A stretch of 24,671 nt of DNA from Neocallimastix lanati (nom. inval.) (GCA_016946835.1 JACVTC010000478.1:1-24671); one strand, 5' to 3'; numbered from the stretch's first letter, positions 1 to 9,666 are shown. Notes: generated by a model not told the origin, from the sequence alone. Program-made: numbers and translations.

Positions 1-523
1 ACCCCTAACCCCTAACCCCTAACCCTAACCCTAACCCCTAACCCCTAACCCTAACCCCTAACCCCTAACCCCCTACCCTTAACCCCTAACCCCTAACCCT
101 AACCCCCTAACCCTAACCCCTAACCCCTAACCCCTAACCCTAACCCCCCTAACCCCTAACCCCTAACCCCTACCCCCCCCCCCCCCCTAACCCCCCCCTA
201 ACCCCTAACCCCTAACCCTAACCCCTAACCCTAACCCCTAACCCCTAACCTAACCCCTAACCCAACCTAACCCTAACCCCTAACCCTAACCCTAACCCTA
301 ACCCTAACCCCTAACCCCTAACCCTAACCCCTAACCCCTAACCCCTAACCCCTAACCCCTAACCCCTAACCCCTAACTAACCCCTAACCCTAACCCCTAA
401 CCCTAACCCCTAACCCCTAACCCCTAACCCCTAACCCTAACCCCTAACCCCTAACCCCTAACCCTAACCCCTAACCCCTAACCCCTAACCCCTAACCCCT
501 AACCCCTAACCCCTACCTAACCC
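1..523. repeat. Left telomere, mixed CCCTAA / CCCCTAA array
   Basis: The sequence opens with about 520 bp of almost uninterrupted CCCCTAA and CCCTAA units, with the C-rich strand reading inwards as expected for a left chromosome end. The seven-base unit is commoner than the six-base unit and they alternate without a fixed order. There are slips such as CCTAACCC and CCCAACCTAA, and a C run of about 16 near 173-187. On the G-rich strand this is TTAGGG/TTAGGGG. The irregularity could be natural telomerase slippage or read error in a homopolymer-rich end. Confidence 0.97.
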
Positions 524-660
524 CAAAATAATAATAGTCGCTAGAATAGTTTAATAATTAAACTTCTTGAAAATCAATAATGATTTTTCTTAAATTATAT
601 ATACATTAATAATGTATTAACTATTTTGATTAATTTTATTAAATAAAATTATAACGTTTA
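524..660. other. Subtelomeric spacer between two telomeric tracts
   Basis: This is 137 bp of AT-rich unique sequence separating the terminal array from the internal telomere-like tract. I see no coding potential in it. Confidence 0.6.
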
Positions 661-679
661 AAACCTAACCCTAACCCCT
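661..679. repeat. Interstitial telomere-like tract
   Basis: AACCTAACCCTAACCCCT lies 140 bp inside the terminal array and in the same orientation. It joins directly to the coding remnant that starts at 680. Such a tract fused to a truncated gene is the expected scar of a broken end healed by telomere addition, later capped by more sequence. Recombination between subtelomeres is the alternative. Confidence 0.85.
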
Positions 680-1027
680 AGTTTTAAAAATGAACCTATA
701 ACTTATGAAGATTGTGTTGATCATAATAAATACAAATGGTATTTTGAGAAGATTGATGGTAATACCTATTTTATATCTGCAGCTAAACATAATTTATGTA
801 TGAGAGTTATTAAAAATAGGATGACTTTAGGTGAATGTGATGAAAAAGCTATTTTGAAATATATTAAAGCATCAAAATCTATAAAAAGTGGTAATAAATG
901 CCTTAGCGGTATTGATGATAATGATGATCCCTATTCTCAATATGAATTAAAGCTAAGTAGTTGTAATAGACATGATGAAAAGCAAATGTGGGAATTCATA
1001 TCTGATATATCCTATATATCAAATTAA
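680..1027 (+). pseudogene. 5'-truncated beta-trefoil lectin-like gene fragment
   Basis: One frame is open from the telomere-like tract at 680 to the TAA at 1025-1027, about 115 codons. The first Met is only at 800, but the protein-like sequence begins earlier (EPITYEDC, then NKYKWYF near 725-745). It aligns by eye with residues about 45-155 of the protein at 2346. Shared landmarks are EPITY, KWY, a CD-x-x-AI-x-KY motif, a second Cys after IKS, and CDRH / CNRH followed by a Trp. This is one ricin-B-like trefoil repeat without its signal peptide, start codon or promoter. The gene was lost upstream where telomere sequence now sits. It is probably not expressed as a secreted protein. Confidence 0.8.
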
Positions 1028-2345
1028 TGGAATATTATTAATATATTTAGTTGTTTTTATTGCCATAAAAATAAATAATGTTATACAAATATCGTATAAT
1101 ATATATTACAAAAATAAAAATGAATATTTAATAATAAAAATAGTAGTTCAAAAAATAATAAAAATAATAAAAATTTAGAAAATACGAAATAAAATTATTA
1201 AAATATAAAAATATTAAAAAATAAAAATATAAAATTATGAAAAAAATAAAAATATATAAAAAAATATATATATTTATAATATTATAAAAAATAATAAATA
1301 ATAATTAAACGATAAATAAAAATATATATAAATATAAAAATATAAAAATATAAAAATAAACAAATAGATAGTGTTTTAAACTTCTAGAATTTAACTTTAA
1401 TAAATGAAATATCAATCATTTCAATTCCAGAATAAATATTAATTTTATTATTTTTATTTTAATATTATTAATCTTGTTTGATTTAGTGTTTTTAAATAAA
1501 AAAAAAAAAAAAAAAAAAAAAAATCATCTTTAAAAAATAAAAAGATATTAAAAAAATAAAAAAAAATAATTTTTAAACTAACAAAAAAAAAAAAAAAAAA
1601 GTTACTAAAACACAATTATAATAAAAAAAAAAATTTAATAAATAAGAAATAAAATCTATTACATGTTAATATTATACTATATACTTAATATATATAATAT
1701 TTATATAAATGGAAGTTAAAAATTAAAGAAATATCTATATATAAAAAAAAAAGATATTTTTTTAAAACTTGATAAAATGTATTGAATAAGTTTTTATTGG
1801 AATTCTAATTTTTTTTTTTTTTTTTTTAATTTATTATTTTTTTATTATTTTTTTATTTAGTTTTATTTAAATTTTATATATTGACTACAACAATATTTAC
1901 CAGTAATTTAAATGAAATATATTTATTTTAATTAAATTTCAAAAACTTAATTGTTTTGACGTTTGTGTAACTCTACATAAAAAATATCAAATATTAATAT
2001 TAATACTATAAATAAAATAAAAAAAAAAATAATAAAACAAAAAATAATTAATATAATTACTTTTAATATTATGTTCAACTTTATATTATGATAAAAAATC
2101 AAGAATATTAAATTTTATATAAATTATATATTATTATATTATTTTATATGGCTTACATAATATAATTAATACATTAAAAGCGTATCTCACATAGTAGAAA
2201 AATACTATTTAAATTTTAACTAATAAAAAATTTTTATAATGAATAAAATCTACTATTCTGTTTTCAATAAAAAATCTAATATTTGATTGTGCTTATAAAA
2301 TGATTTTTAAAATTATAAATTTAAAAAAACAAAATTATTATTTAA
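1028..2345. other. AT-rich intergenic region, no gene seen
   Basis: About 1.3 kb of A/T-dominated sequence with poly-A runs (near 1499-1523 and 1580-1600) and a poly-T run near 1810-1827. Short frames here are low complexity and I do not support them. The promoter of the gene at 2346 must lie in the right part, but I see no clear motif. Confidence 0.7.
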
Positions 2346-3292
2346 ATGATTTTAGGAATATTTATTATCGGAATTGTCTTAAATAAAATTATTGCTTTAC
2401 CTCAAGAATTAAAAAGCAATAATAAAGCGTCTGTCTGGATATACAATGAATATTTAAATAGCTGTTTATATGCTTCAGGTTATTCAGATGAACCAATAAC
2501 GTACGATTATTGTAATAATAGTATTGACAATAAGTGGTATATTGGTGAAGATGATGATGGCATTTATTTCATGTCTGCTACTGATAAAGAATTTTGTATA
2601 TCCTATGTTGACGATCAAATCAAATTAGCAAAGTGTGACGAAAATGCTATAATGAAATATGATGAAGTATCAAAATTTATCAAAAGTGATAATATGTGCG
2701 TAAGTGCTATTGATGATTTAAGTGATGAAGAATTTTTAAGGTTAACTAAATGTGATAGACATAACAAAAAAATATTTTGGGAAATATCATATAAAAAACC
2801 TACAAAAAAAATTAATACCACAACCACGACTACTACTACTACAACAATAAATCCTACTCCAACATCTAAACCAATGTGGATATACAATGAATATACTGAG
2901 AAATGTTTATATGCTCCTGATTATGAAGATGAAATTCCAACTTATGAAAAATGCGATAATACAGATAACTATCAATGGTATGTTGTAAGTACTAAAGGGG
3001 GAACTTTCTTCAAATCAAAAAGTAATTTGGATTTATGTTTAAGAGTTTCTAATAATGATAATTCTAAAATAATGATGGGTGAGTGTGATACAAATGCTAT
3101 TTTGCGTTATCGTAGAAATGATGGAACTATCACTAGTAAATTATCCGAAAGTTTATGTCTTGGAAATTCTATCAGTTCTTCTATCAAAGTTGCAGCAAAA
3201 ATAAGAAATAAGGTAAAACTTTATGATTGTGATGATGAAATTAATGAAGATCAGATTTGGATGATGCTAAATTCAAACCCTGCCAAAAAGTT

Positions 3293-3331
<39 letters not shown>

Positions 3332-3590
3332 AACTACTACTACTACTATTAATATTACTACTACTACAAAATCTCCATCCCCTACTATAGATACTAAGTA
3401 TCGTTGCGGAAAAGATTTTAATAATAAATCATGTTCTAAAGGTGAATGTTGTAGTAAATATGGTTATTGTGGAACTTCGATAGACCATTGTGGTACTGGA
3501 TGTCAAGCCAGTTATGGTAGATGTAATGATGGCGGTCGTTGTGGCACTGATTATGGAAAATGTCTTAATGATAAACAATGTTGTAGTTAA
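2346..3590 (+). CDS. Secreted double beta-trefoil lectin-like protein with chitin-binding (CBM18) modules, cut by an in-frame stop
   Basis: The 414-residue product starts with a hydrophobic signal peptide (about residues 1-17). Two related modules of about 120 residues follow (about 30-151 and 177-312). Each opens with WIYNEY and a CLYA motif and has regularly spaced Cys and Trp, in ricin-B/beta-trefoil style. Each is followed by a Thr-rich linker coded by ACT/ACA/ACC triplet repeats. A complete hevein-type module starts at Cys354 (CCSKYGYCG core). A second starts at Cys399 and stops after CCS at a TAA (3588-3590). The same frame continues to 3794 with the rest of that module and another one, so the stop looks like a nonsense change in a three-module protein. 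Expected role: binding chitin or glycans at the fungal or plant surface. The start is the first Met giving a signal peptide; an upstream ATG at 2300 is out of frame. Confidence 0.85.
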
Positions 3591-3794
3591 TTTGGCTATT
3601 GTGACATTTCGGATGCTCATTGTGGACCAAAATGTCAAAGTAAATTTGGATTATGCTACGGCTCTGACGATAGATGTGGTGAACAATATGGTAGGTGTAA
3701 AGGTAATAAATGCTGCAGTAAATGGGGTTATTGCGGTACATCCAGTGATCATTGTAAAAAGGGATGCCAACCAAAGTATGGTTTATGCAAATAA
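3591..3794 (+). pseudogene. In-frame continuation of the chitin-binding protein beyond the stop
   Basis: Reading on in the frame of the upstream gene gives FGYCDISDAHCG, which completes module two, and then another full module (DRCGEQYGRCKGNKCCSKWG and onwards). It ends at TAA 3792-3794. The Cys spacing is intact, so constraint was recent. The in-frame TAA stands where the family normally has Lys or Gln before F/YGYCG, which fits a single-base nonsense change. Readthrough, assembly error and true truncation cannot be told apart here. Confidence 0.85.
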
Positions 3795-4173
3795 AAATTT
3801 AATTAGTTTGATAAATAAATTTTAAATCTTTACTTATTAAAGTTTCACAAAAATGATCTATTATATAAAAATAAATATAATTCTATCTATTAAAAGCAAT
3901 AAAAAATAAAAATTAAATATAATACAAAAAAAATTATATTAAATAAAAAATTAAAACAGTATAATAAAAAATAAAAGTTAAAATAAAAAAAAAAAAATTA
4001 TAATTTATTAAATATAAATTATAATTATAACAATAGATTCCATAGATATTTTAGATAGAGTATTTTTGGACTATTACCTAATAAATTTATAAAAATAATT
4101 TTATAAAAGTCAAAAAAAGTAATAAATAAATAAATCAATAAAATAAGTAAAAATAAATTATAAAAATGAAATA

Positions 4174-4209
<36 letters not shown>

Positions 4210-5221
4210 AAAGAAATTGATAATTTTTAAAAAAAATTTGAATAAAACAAAATTAATATTAAATGCTAAAATAGTAAAAGATTTTTTTAAAAATTTAAAT
4301 TCTTGTTTTTTTTTTTTAAAATAGAAAAATTTATTTATTTGTAATTAATATTTTTATTTTAAAATAAAAAATAAATTAAATAATATTAATAATAATTTTT
4401 AAAATAAAAAAACTTTTTTCTTAAAGATATTTATTCTCTAAAAAATCTAAATTAAATTTTTTTAATATAATATTTATTATATTGATTTAAAATTTAATTT
4501 TTTTTTTTTAGGCATGAATAAGTCAAATAATAATTTATATTATGGATCATAAATTTATTTTTCTTTAAACAAAAAAAAATTTAATTTATTGCTATAAATT
4601 TATTTAATAGTTACACAATATATAATCAAATAATTTTAGTTTTTTTGAATTTGTTAAGATATACTCTCAATATATATATATTTTTATATACAATTTTTTT
4701 TTTTAAAAAACATAATACATTAAATAATTATAATATTTTTCAAATTGGGTAAACATTTATATTGTTATAAATGAGTTAAAGAAAAATTAATTATTAAAAG
4801 ACTATTTAATATTTTTATTAAAATAAAAAAAAAAATAAATAAATAAAATTAATTCAATATATATTATTTAAATAATAATTATTTAGAAAAAAATTTATTT
4901 TAATAATAATATAAATAATAATATATAATATTACATTAATTTAAATATTTTATTTTATTTTATATTCACACTAAAACATTGGACTGTAATGCATTATTAA
5001 ATATATATTATTAATCTACAATTATTAAAGTTTCCATATATATTTTCTATATATTATTAGCCTATTATTAAAAATATATATTTTAATTTAATTTCTAACC
5101 TGTATTACTAATTTTAAGTTTGTTAATATACGTTCAAATGATTCTTATTATTGCATATAATAATATATAAATTTATGTATCAATATAATAATTTATTTCT
5201 ATATAACATTTAATTTTAATC
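3795..5221. other. AT-rich intergenic region, no gene seen
   Basis: About 1.4 kb of low-complexity A/T sequence with a poly-A tract near 4178-4208. I see no coding, RNA or mobile-element signal. The left junction of the viral-like block must lie here, but no terminal repeat or target duplication is visible. Confidence 0.65.
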
Positions 5222-7672
5222 ATGTATTTAAAGTTTAATTTATATACAGATGAAGAATTTGAAAAGGAAACGATCCTTATTAAAAATAAGAATGAATTAA
5301 CGGATAATACAACATCATTTACTCTCAATCCTCAATTACCATGTAAACAATGTAAATCAATGATAGATTGTCCAGGACACACGGGAAGAATACCACTTTA
5401 TTACAGAATTGTTCATCCTGTATTTGTAAACATATTATGTAAAGAAATAAGTCATATTTGTCCAATTTGTAAAAAATATGATCCTTTACTTTCCCCTAAT
5501 AACCCCTGTTGCGTAAAACGTGTAGTTGCTACAACATTTTCATATCATAAAGTTAAATCGGAGGAAGTCACATCCAATAAATCCAAGTATTTCAAAAATT
5601 TTGAAAAAGAGTCAAAGAATATTTCAGAATATTCTTTCACTTTTGGTAGGGAAACATTATCTATCGAGCAAATGTACGAAGAAATTCGTTCTGCAAATTT
5701 TTCAAAAAATCCAGAGCTACAAAATCATTTACTTAATGTGTTTATAAAAAATATTCCAGTTTTACCAATCAATATGAGACCATCTATTCTAGATTCTAGC
5801 AACACTACGATTCATAATAACGTAACAACATTATATCAACGTGTATTAGATCTCAACTACCAATATCACAATGGAAATTTAATTAAGTCCGTCTATATTG
5901 TACGTGCGTATAATTTATACAAGAAAATTTTAGGTATTCGTAGTAAAAACGATTCGGTTGAGGATGCTAATAGAAATTATATTAAACAGATGTTATCAGG
6001 AAAAAATGGTATTTTCCGAAGTATGTGTTTAGCTAAGCGTCAAAATTTTTGTCTTCGAAGTGTTATCGTGCCAAATATTGATATCCCTTTAGATGTAGTA
6101 TTAATTCCTAAAGTCTTTACTGATTCCTTAATTCCCTACGGGTATAAAACCAATGACTTTGTTATCATCAATAGACAACCTACACTTCAAACTACTTCAA
6201 TCTTAGCCGTTCATTCTCGTCCAAGTAACTGTCGAACCATTCAGATCAATCCACTTATTGCTAATGTCTTTCAAGCGGATTTTGACGGTGACGAAATGAA
6301 CATTTTTTGGTTACCGGGTGAAGAAGCTAAAGAAGAGTTGGCCACAAAATTAAATATTGCAAATAATATCCGGTCATTTAAAAATGCTTCTATTATGATC
6401 AAATTTATACAAGATACTTTAACCGGAATTTATAATATGACACGTAATAAAGAAATTATTGATATTGATATTGTTAAAAGAATGCTCGATAAATTGGGCA
6501 TTCCCGATAATGATTGGAAAAAATTTTGTAAATACTACAAATCGCGTATGAATAGTACAGATATCCCATATGCTCACCTGTTATCTTTATTACTTCCTAG
6601 AACGCTTACTTTACATGATCATGAAGGTAATCTGATCGTAGATAAAGGAATATTACTAGGTGTTATCAGTGATAAAAATCAAACTATTTTACTTAATGCT
6701 ATTTCAAATTACGGTAATGAATTCTATTTAAAATTTATGTGGGATGTTCAACGCATGGTTCATGTATATAATCTTACTCATGTTATCACTATTTCTATTG
6801 CTGATTGTATGGTAAATGATAAATTAAGAGAATCATATCTTCCCATAACCGATAGTATCTTAAATAAAATGGATCCTATACCTGTACTAAATCTTGACTC
6901 ATTGATAGAAAATCAAAATAAATTTGAAAATTACAACGAGTTTAAGAATCAAGTTTTTCGCAAATATTGTGACCTTACAGAATTAGTGGAATCCATCGAT
7001 AATAATTTAACTAATATCATTAACAGTGGATCTAAAGGAAATGTGGATAATGTTATTCAAATATTGATGTCGGTTGGCGTTCAAGCTATTTTACCAGTTT
7101 GTTATATTAAAAGTTCCTATTCCGAAGGATTGATAATCATAATAAATAATTTAATGTTTAGTATTTCAGAAAACTTTCATGTAGAATATATTTGTCAAAC
7201 AAAGGCCGATAATCATATGGTATTAGATTGTGAATACCTCGATAATATATTAATTCCGTTTGACTTAATTTATTATAATAATGAAGATTTGAGACATAAA
7301 TCTTATTCTGATAGAATAAATATTCTGAACGCTATTAACTTTGAAGATTTCAATAACAAAATAATTAAAAAAAATATTACTAAATGTTCCACTTTTTCCG
7401 ATTTACAAAATTTCATAATTTCGTTTAATAAATTTGACAATCCATCTATACCAAATGACGGTATCATTATTACAAATGGACAATCATCCTATTACGACAA
7501 TATAAAAGTTTATAAAATTAAAACTAGAAATACAGTAGATCTACGATTTAATGGAAGATACTTTTATGCTAGAGATCATTTAATTAAAAAATCAACAGTA
7601 AATTTACCATTTTCGGAATATAAAGAAGTGTGCCTACACCATCATAAACATAAAAAATTTTATTTAACATAA
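5222..7672 (+). CDS. Viral-type largest subunit of DNA-directed RNA polymerase (RPB1/beta'-like), lacking its C-terminal half
   Basis: The 816-residue frame has the RPB1 order of landmarks. There is an N-terminal zinc cluster (C41, C44, C50, H53) and a second CxxC (C80, C83). An MRPS motif marks the clamp/dock boundary. NRQPTLQ starts at 317. The catalytic loop ADFDGDEMN has metal-binding Asp353, Asp355 and Asp357. IQDTLTGIY follows, then a funnel-start motif SIADC and SGSKGN at about 602. RPB1 reaches the catalytic loop near residue 480 in yeast, so the clamp is short here, as in NCLDV versions. After about residue 625 the bridge helix (GREGL type), trigger loop, jaw and heptad tail are absent or unrecognisable, so it should not polymerise alone. 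Base use differs from neighbours (18 G/C in 6061-6120 against 11 in 21301-21360). The start ATG is followed at once by the family's N-terminal strand. Viral origin is an inference; the family is not in doubt. Confidence 0.88.
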   Translation: MYLKFNLYTDEEFEKETILIKNKNELTDNTTSFTLNPQLPCKQCKSMIDCPGHTGRIPLYYRIVHPVFVNILCKEISHICPICKKYDPLLSPNNPCCVKRVVATTFSYHKVKSEEVTSNKSKYFKNFEKESKNISEYSFTFGRETLSIEQMYEEIRSANFSKNPELQNHLLNVFIKNIPVLPINMRPSILDSSNTTIHNNVTTLYQRVLDLNYQYHNGNLIKSVYIVRAYNLYKKILGIRSKNDSVEDANRNYIKQMLSGKNGIFRSMCLAKRQNFCLRSVIVPNIDIPLDVVLIPKVFTDSLIPYGYKTNDFVIINRQPTLQTTSILAVHSRPSNCRTIQINPLIANVFQADFDGDEMNIFWLPGEEAKEELATKLNIANNIRSFKNASIMIKFIQDTLTGIYNMTRNKEIIDIDIVKRMLDKLGIPDNDWKKFCKYYKSRMNSTDIPYAHLLSLLLPRTLTLHDHEGNLIVDKGILLGVISDKNQTILLNAISNYGNEFYLKFMWDVQRMVHVYNLTHVITISIADCMVNDKLRESYLPITDSILNKMDPIPVLNLDSLIENQNKFENYNEFKNQVFRKYCDLTELVESIDNNLTNIINSGSKGNVDNVIQILMSVGVQAILPVCYIKSSYSEGLIIIINNLMFSISENFHVEYICQTKADNHMVLDCEYLDNILIPFDLIYYNNEDLRHKSYSDRINILNAINFEDFNNKIIKKNITKCSTFSDLQNFIISFNKFDNPSIPNDGIIITNGQSSYYDNIKVYKIKTRNTVDLRFNGRYFYARDHLIKKSTVNLPFSEYKEVCLHHHKHKKFYLT

Positions 7673-7871
7673 AATATGAAAGATCTTCCAAATTATAAAA
7701 ATAATAATAGAAATAATAATAAAATAATAATAATAAAACTAGTACAGAAATAACTGATAATAAATTTTATTGTTATTATTATCGTAAACAAGTAGAAATG
7801 ATTAATGATGTACAACTAAAATACGTGTTGTTACTTATCATTTAGTCAGAGAAAAAAAAGTCCCATTCATT
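7673..7871 (+). pseudogene. Decayed junction with the OB-fold remnant of a capping guanylyltransferase
   Basis: This is the gap between the polymerase fragment and the methyltransferase. 7697-7740 is an AAT-rich tract. From 7809 the methyltransferase frame is open with no ATG. It gives a strand-like run (IRVVTYHLVREKKVPFIVEI) that leads into the motif-VI-like RKDK of the next entry. 7741-7845 is open in another frame, without a recognisable match. I read this as the 3' end of a guanylyltransferase OB-fold whose catalytic domain (Lys nucleotidyl motif) is gone. Confidence 0.5.
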
Positions 7872-8741
7872 GTGGAAATTAATTTAGACAACAATTCATT
7901 CGTTAAAGAGCGGAAAGACAAATATACTTCTAATAGCATAAACACCTTTAATAATATATTAATTACTTCCTACCAAAAAGTAAATCTTGAAATATTTACA
8001 CCTTCTTCAACTGTTTTAATGCGTAAATATCACAATATCATTAAGCAAAATATTCTTCATAAATACAAAGGTAATCTATTAGATATAGGAACAGGAAATG
8101 GTGGTGATCTTCACAAGTGGAAAAATTTCCGCAAAATTGTTTGTGTCGAACCTGACCATGAAAAAATAAAAGTTTTGAAAGAACGTATATCTAAATCTGA
8201 AATTCGTAATCGTATCTCAATACTTCGAAATACTATCCAGAATGTAGAATTAAAAGATATTTATGATGTCGCTACTTGCTTTTTCGCTCTAAATGATTTC
8301 ACCTACACTAATATTTCTGGGATGCTCGGTAATATATCTAAAAATATAAATGGAATTTTTTGCTTAATATTTTTTGATTACAATTTATTTTCAGAAGATA
8401 TTGATTCATCCTCCATCACTTATAAACAATGTATCCAAACAGAAATTAACCAATTTAATGATATAATAGATAGGACTTCATACATTTATTTATTAAGTTC
8501 ACTTAGATATGCTCATTCAGAATGTGATAATATTATGTATATCAATATTACAGATTCTTATGTCATTAATCATAATGAATACGCTATTAATAGTATACGA
8601 GTTAAAGAAATATTTGGGAAGTATGGATTTAAACTTTTAAATGAATATAATATTGATCTTTTTCCATTTCTTGATAAGTCCCAAAATTCATATACTTCAA
8701 ATATAAAGGTTATTGAATTTTCAAATATTAACGTATTATAA
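7872..8741 (+). CDS. mRNA cap guanine-N7 methyltransferase domain of a viral-type multifunctional capping enzyme
   Basis: The protein is 289 residues from a GTG codon. The frame is open back to 7809 but has no ATG before 8019 (residue 50, MRKYHN). Residues 10-17 (FVKERKDK, then NS) resemble guanylyltransferase OB-fold motif VI (W..R.R.DK..PN). MRKYHNIIKQ (50-59) is the conserved lead helix of large-DNA-virus cap methyltransferases. LLDIGTGNGGDLHKW (69-83) is the SAM-binding loop, followed by the acidic strand end CVEPD (91-95). CFFALNDF (136-143) fits the cap-binding and catalytic strand. Function: transfer of methyl from SAM to N7 of the GpppN cap. The triphosphatase and guanylyltransferase domains are missing, so this is a C-terminal fragment. 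It is co-oriented with the polymerase fragment and separated from it by a short gap. An ATG start at 8019 would keep the whole methyltransferase fold. Confidence 0.85.
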   Translation: MEINLDNNSFVKERKDKYTSNSINTFNNILITSYQKVNLEIFTPSSTVLMRKYHNIIKQNILHKYKGNLLDIGTGNGGDLHKWKNFRKIVCVEPDHEKIKVLKERISKSEIRNRISILRNTIQNVELKDIYDVATCFFALNDFTYTNISGMLGNISKNINGIFCLIFFDYNLFSEDIDSSSITYKQCIQTEINQFNDIIDRTSYIYLLSSLRYAHSECDNIMYINITDSYVINHNEYAINSIRVKEIFGKYGFKLLNEYNIDLFPFLDKSQNSYTSNIKVIEFSNINVL

Positions 8742-9040
8742 ATATTTATTTTAATAATATTTTATTTTATTTTTAATTTTTTTTAAAAATATAATTTTAA
8801 TATACATATATTCATAAAATATTTTCTTATAATTATCTTTTTTTTTTTAAAAAATTAAAAAATATTAAAAAATTATCAAAATTAAAAAAAAAAAAAAAAA
8901 ATAAATATGTAAATTAAACATTTAATAATATATTATAGTTTATATTATCATGATTATAATAATTATTATTTATTAAAAAAGAAGAAAAAAATTATTTTAA
9001 AATTTATTAAATTTTATACATATAACTATATATTTTATAA
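8742..9040. other. AT-rich spacer downstream of the viral-like block
   Basis: Low-complexity A/T sequence with poly-A and poly-T runs. I see no gene or junction repeat. Confidence 0.6.
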
Positions 9041-9150
9041 TATAAAAATAAATAGTACAATAAATATAAATCATATTTAAAAAAATAAATTATAAAAATA
9101 AATAATACAATAAATATAAATCATATTTAAAAAAATAAATTATAAAAATA
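9041..9150. repeat. Tandem repeat, 50-bp unit
   Basis: 9041-9090 and 9091-9140 are the same 50-bp unit with a single difference (G at 9054, A at 9104). The next 10 bases (9141-9150) begin a third copy. The unit is AT-rich and non-coding. Confidence 0.95.
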
Positions 9151-9232
9151 TATTAGATTGAATTTTATAGTTCAAGATTTAAAAATTTTAAAGAGAAAAA
9201 TGTATTATTTTATATTAATGTTTTTTCAATAA

Positions 9233-9394
9233 AGCAGTCAAACGGAAACAATATCCGCCTATGCGAAAGAATACCGTGGTATTATGGCTACCTTAATATT
9301 CACATACTTTGAAAAGAATAAAGAGTGGTCCTTACAGGAATTAAAAATAAATAATATATATATATTTATCGACAATCAATTAATTTTTTTATAA
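9233..9394 (+). pseudogene. Short orphan coding-like island of unknown origin
   Basis: After a stop at 9230-9232 one frame is open for 53 codons to TAA 9392-9394. The first 40 or so residues look like real protein (SAYAKEYRGIMATLIFTYFE, then KEWSLQELK). The underlying DNA is clearly richer in G/C than its surroundings until about 9345, after which it is AT-rich filler. The helical pattern with a WSLQEL ending recalls winged-helix segments, but I cannot assign it. It lies half a kilobase from the viral-like genes and may be another relic of the same insertion or a host gene scrap. Confidence 0.4.
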
Positions 9395-9666
9395 GCAATC
9401 ATGGGACAAAGTTGAATAAAATAAAATAGAGTTAAAAAAAAAAATAAAAATAAGTATTAAAAATAAATAATTGAATGTAATTATTTTTTTTTTTCAATAT
9501 TTATTATATATTATTTTTATTAAATATTAAATATTAACGATATTATACTTTTAAAAAAATGTATTATTTAATTATTATGTGTATAATAATATTTATTTAT
9601 AATTATAATATTAATTTTTAAAAATCATAATTAAGAGCAATTTAATAGTTAGATTTATTGACTTAA

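Noticed and set aside
2615-2887. Minus-strand frame with a long poly-Val stretch
   Set aside because: It is the antisense of the Thr-rich linker and lectin module of the plus-strand gene at 2346.
3429-3825. Overlapping frames on both strands over the chitin-binding region
   Set aside because: Their composition is explained as shadows of the CBM18 frame; only that frame has the Cys pattern and signal peptide.
5526-5747. 73-codon plus-strand frame inside the polymerase gene
   Set aside because: Shadow of the RPB1-like frame, without recognisable motifs.
5222-8741. Yeast-type cytoplasmic linear plasmid as the source of the polymerase and capping genes
   Set aside because: Those plasmids code a compact fused polymerase and a different capping protein; the RPB1-style zinc clusters and the MRKYHN / LLDIGTGNGGD methyltransferase fit large DNA viruses better. 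Not fully excluded without a tree.
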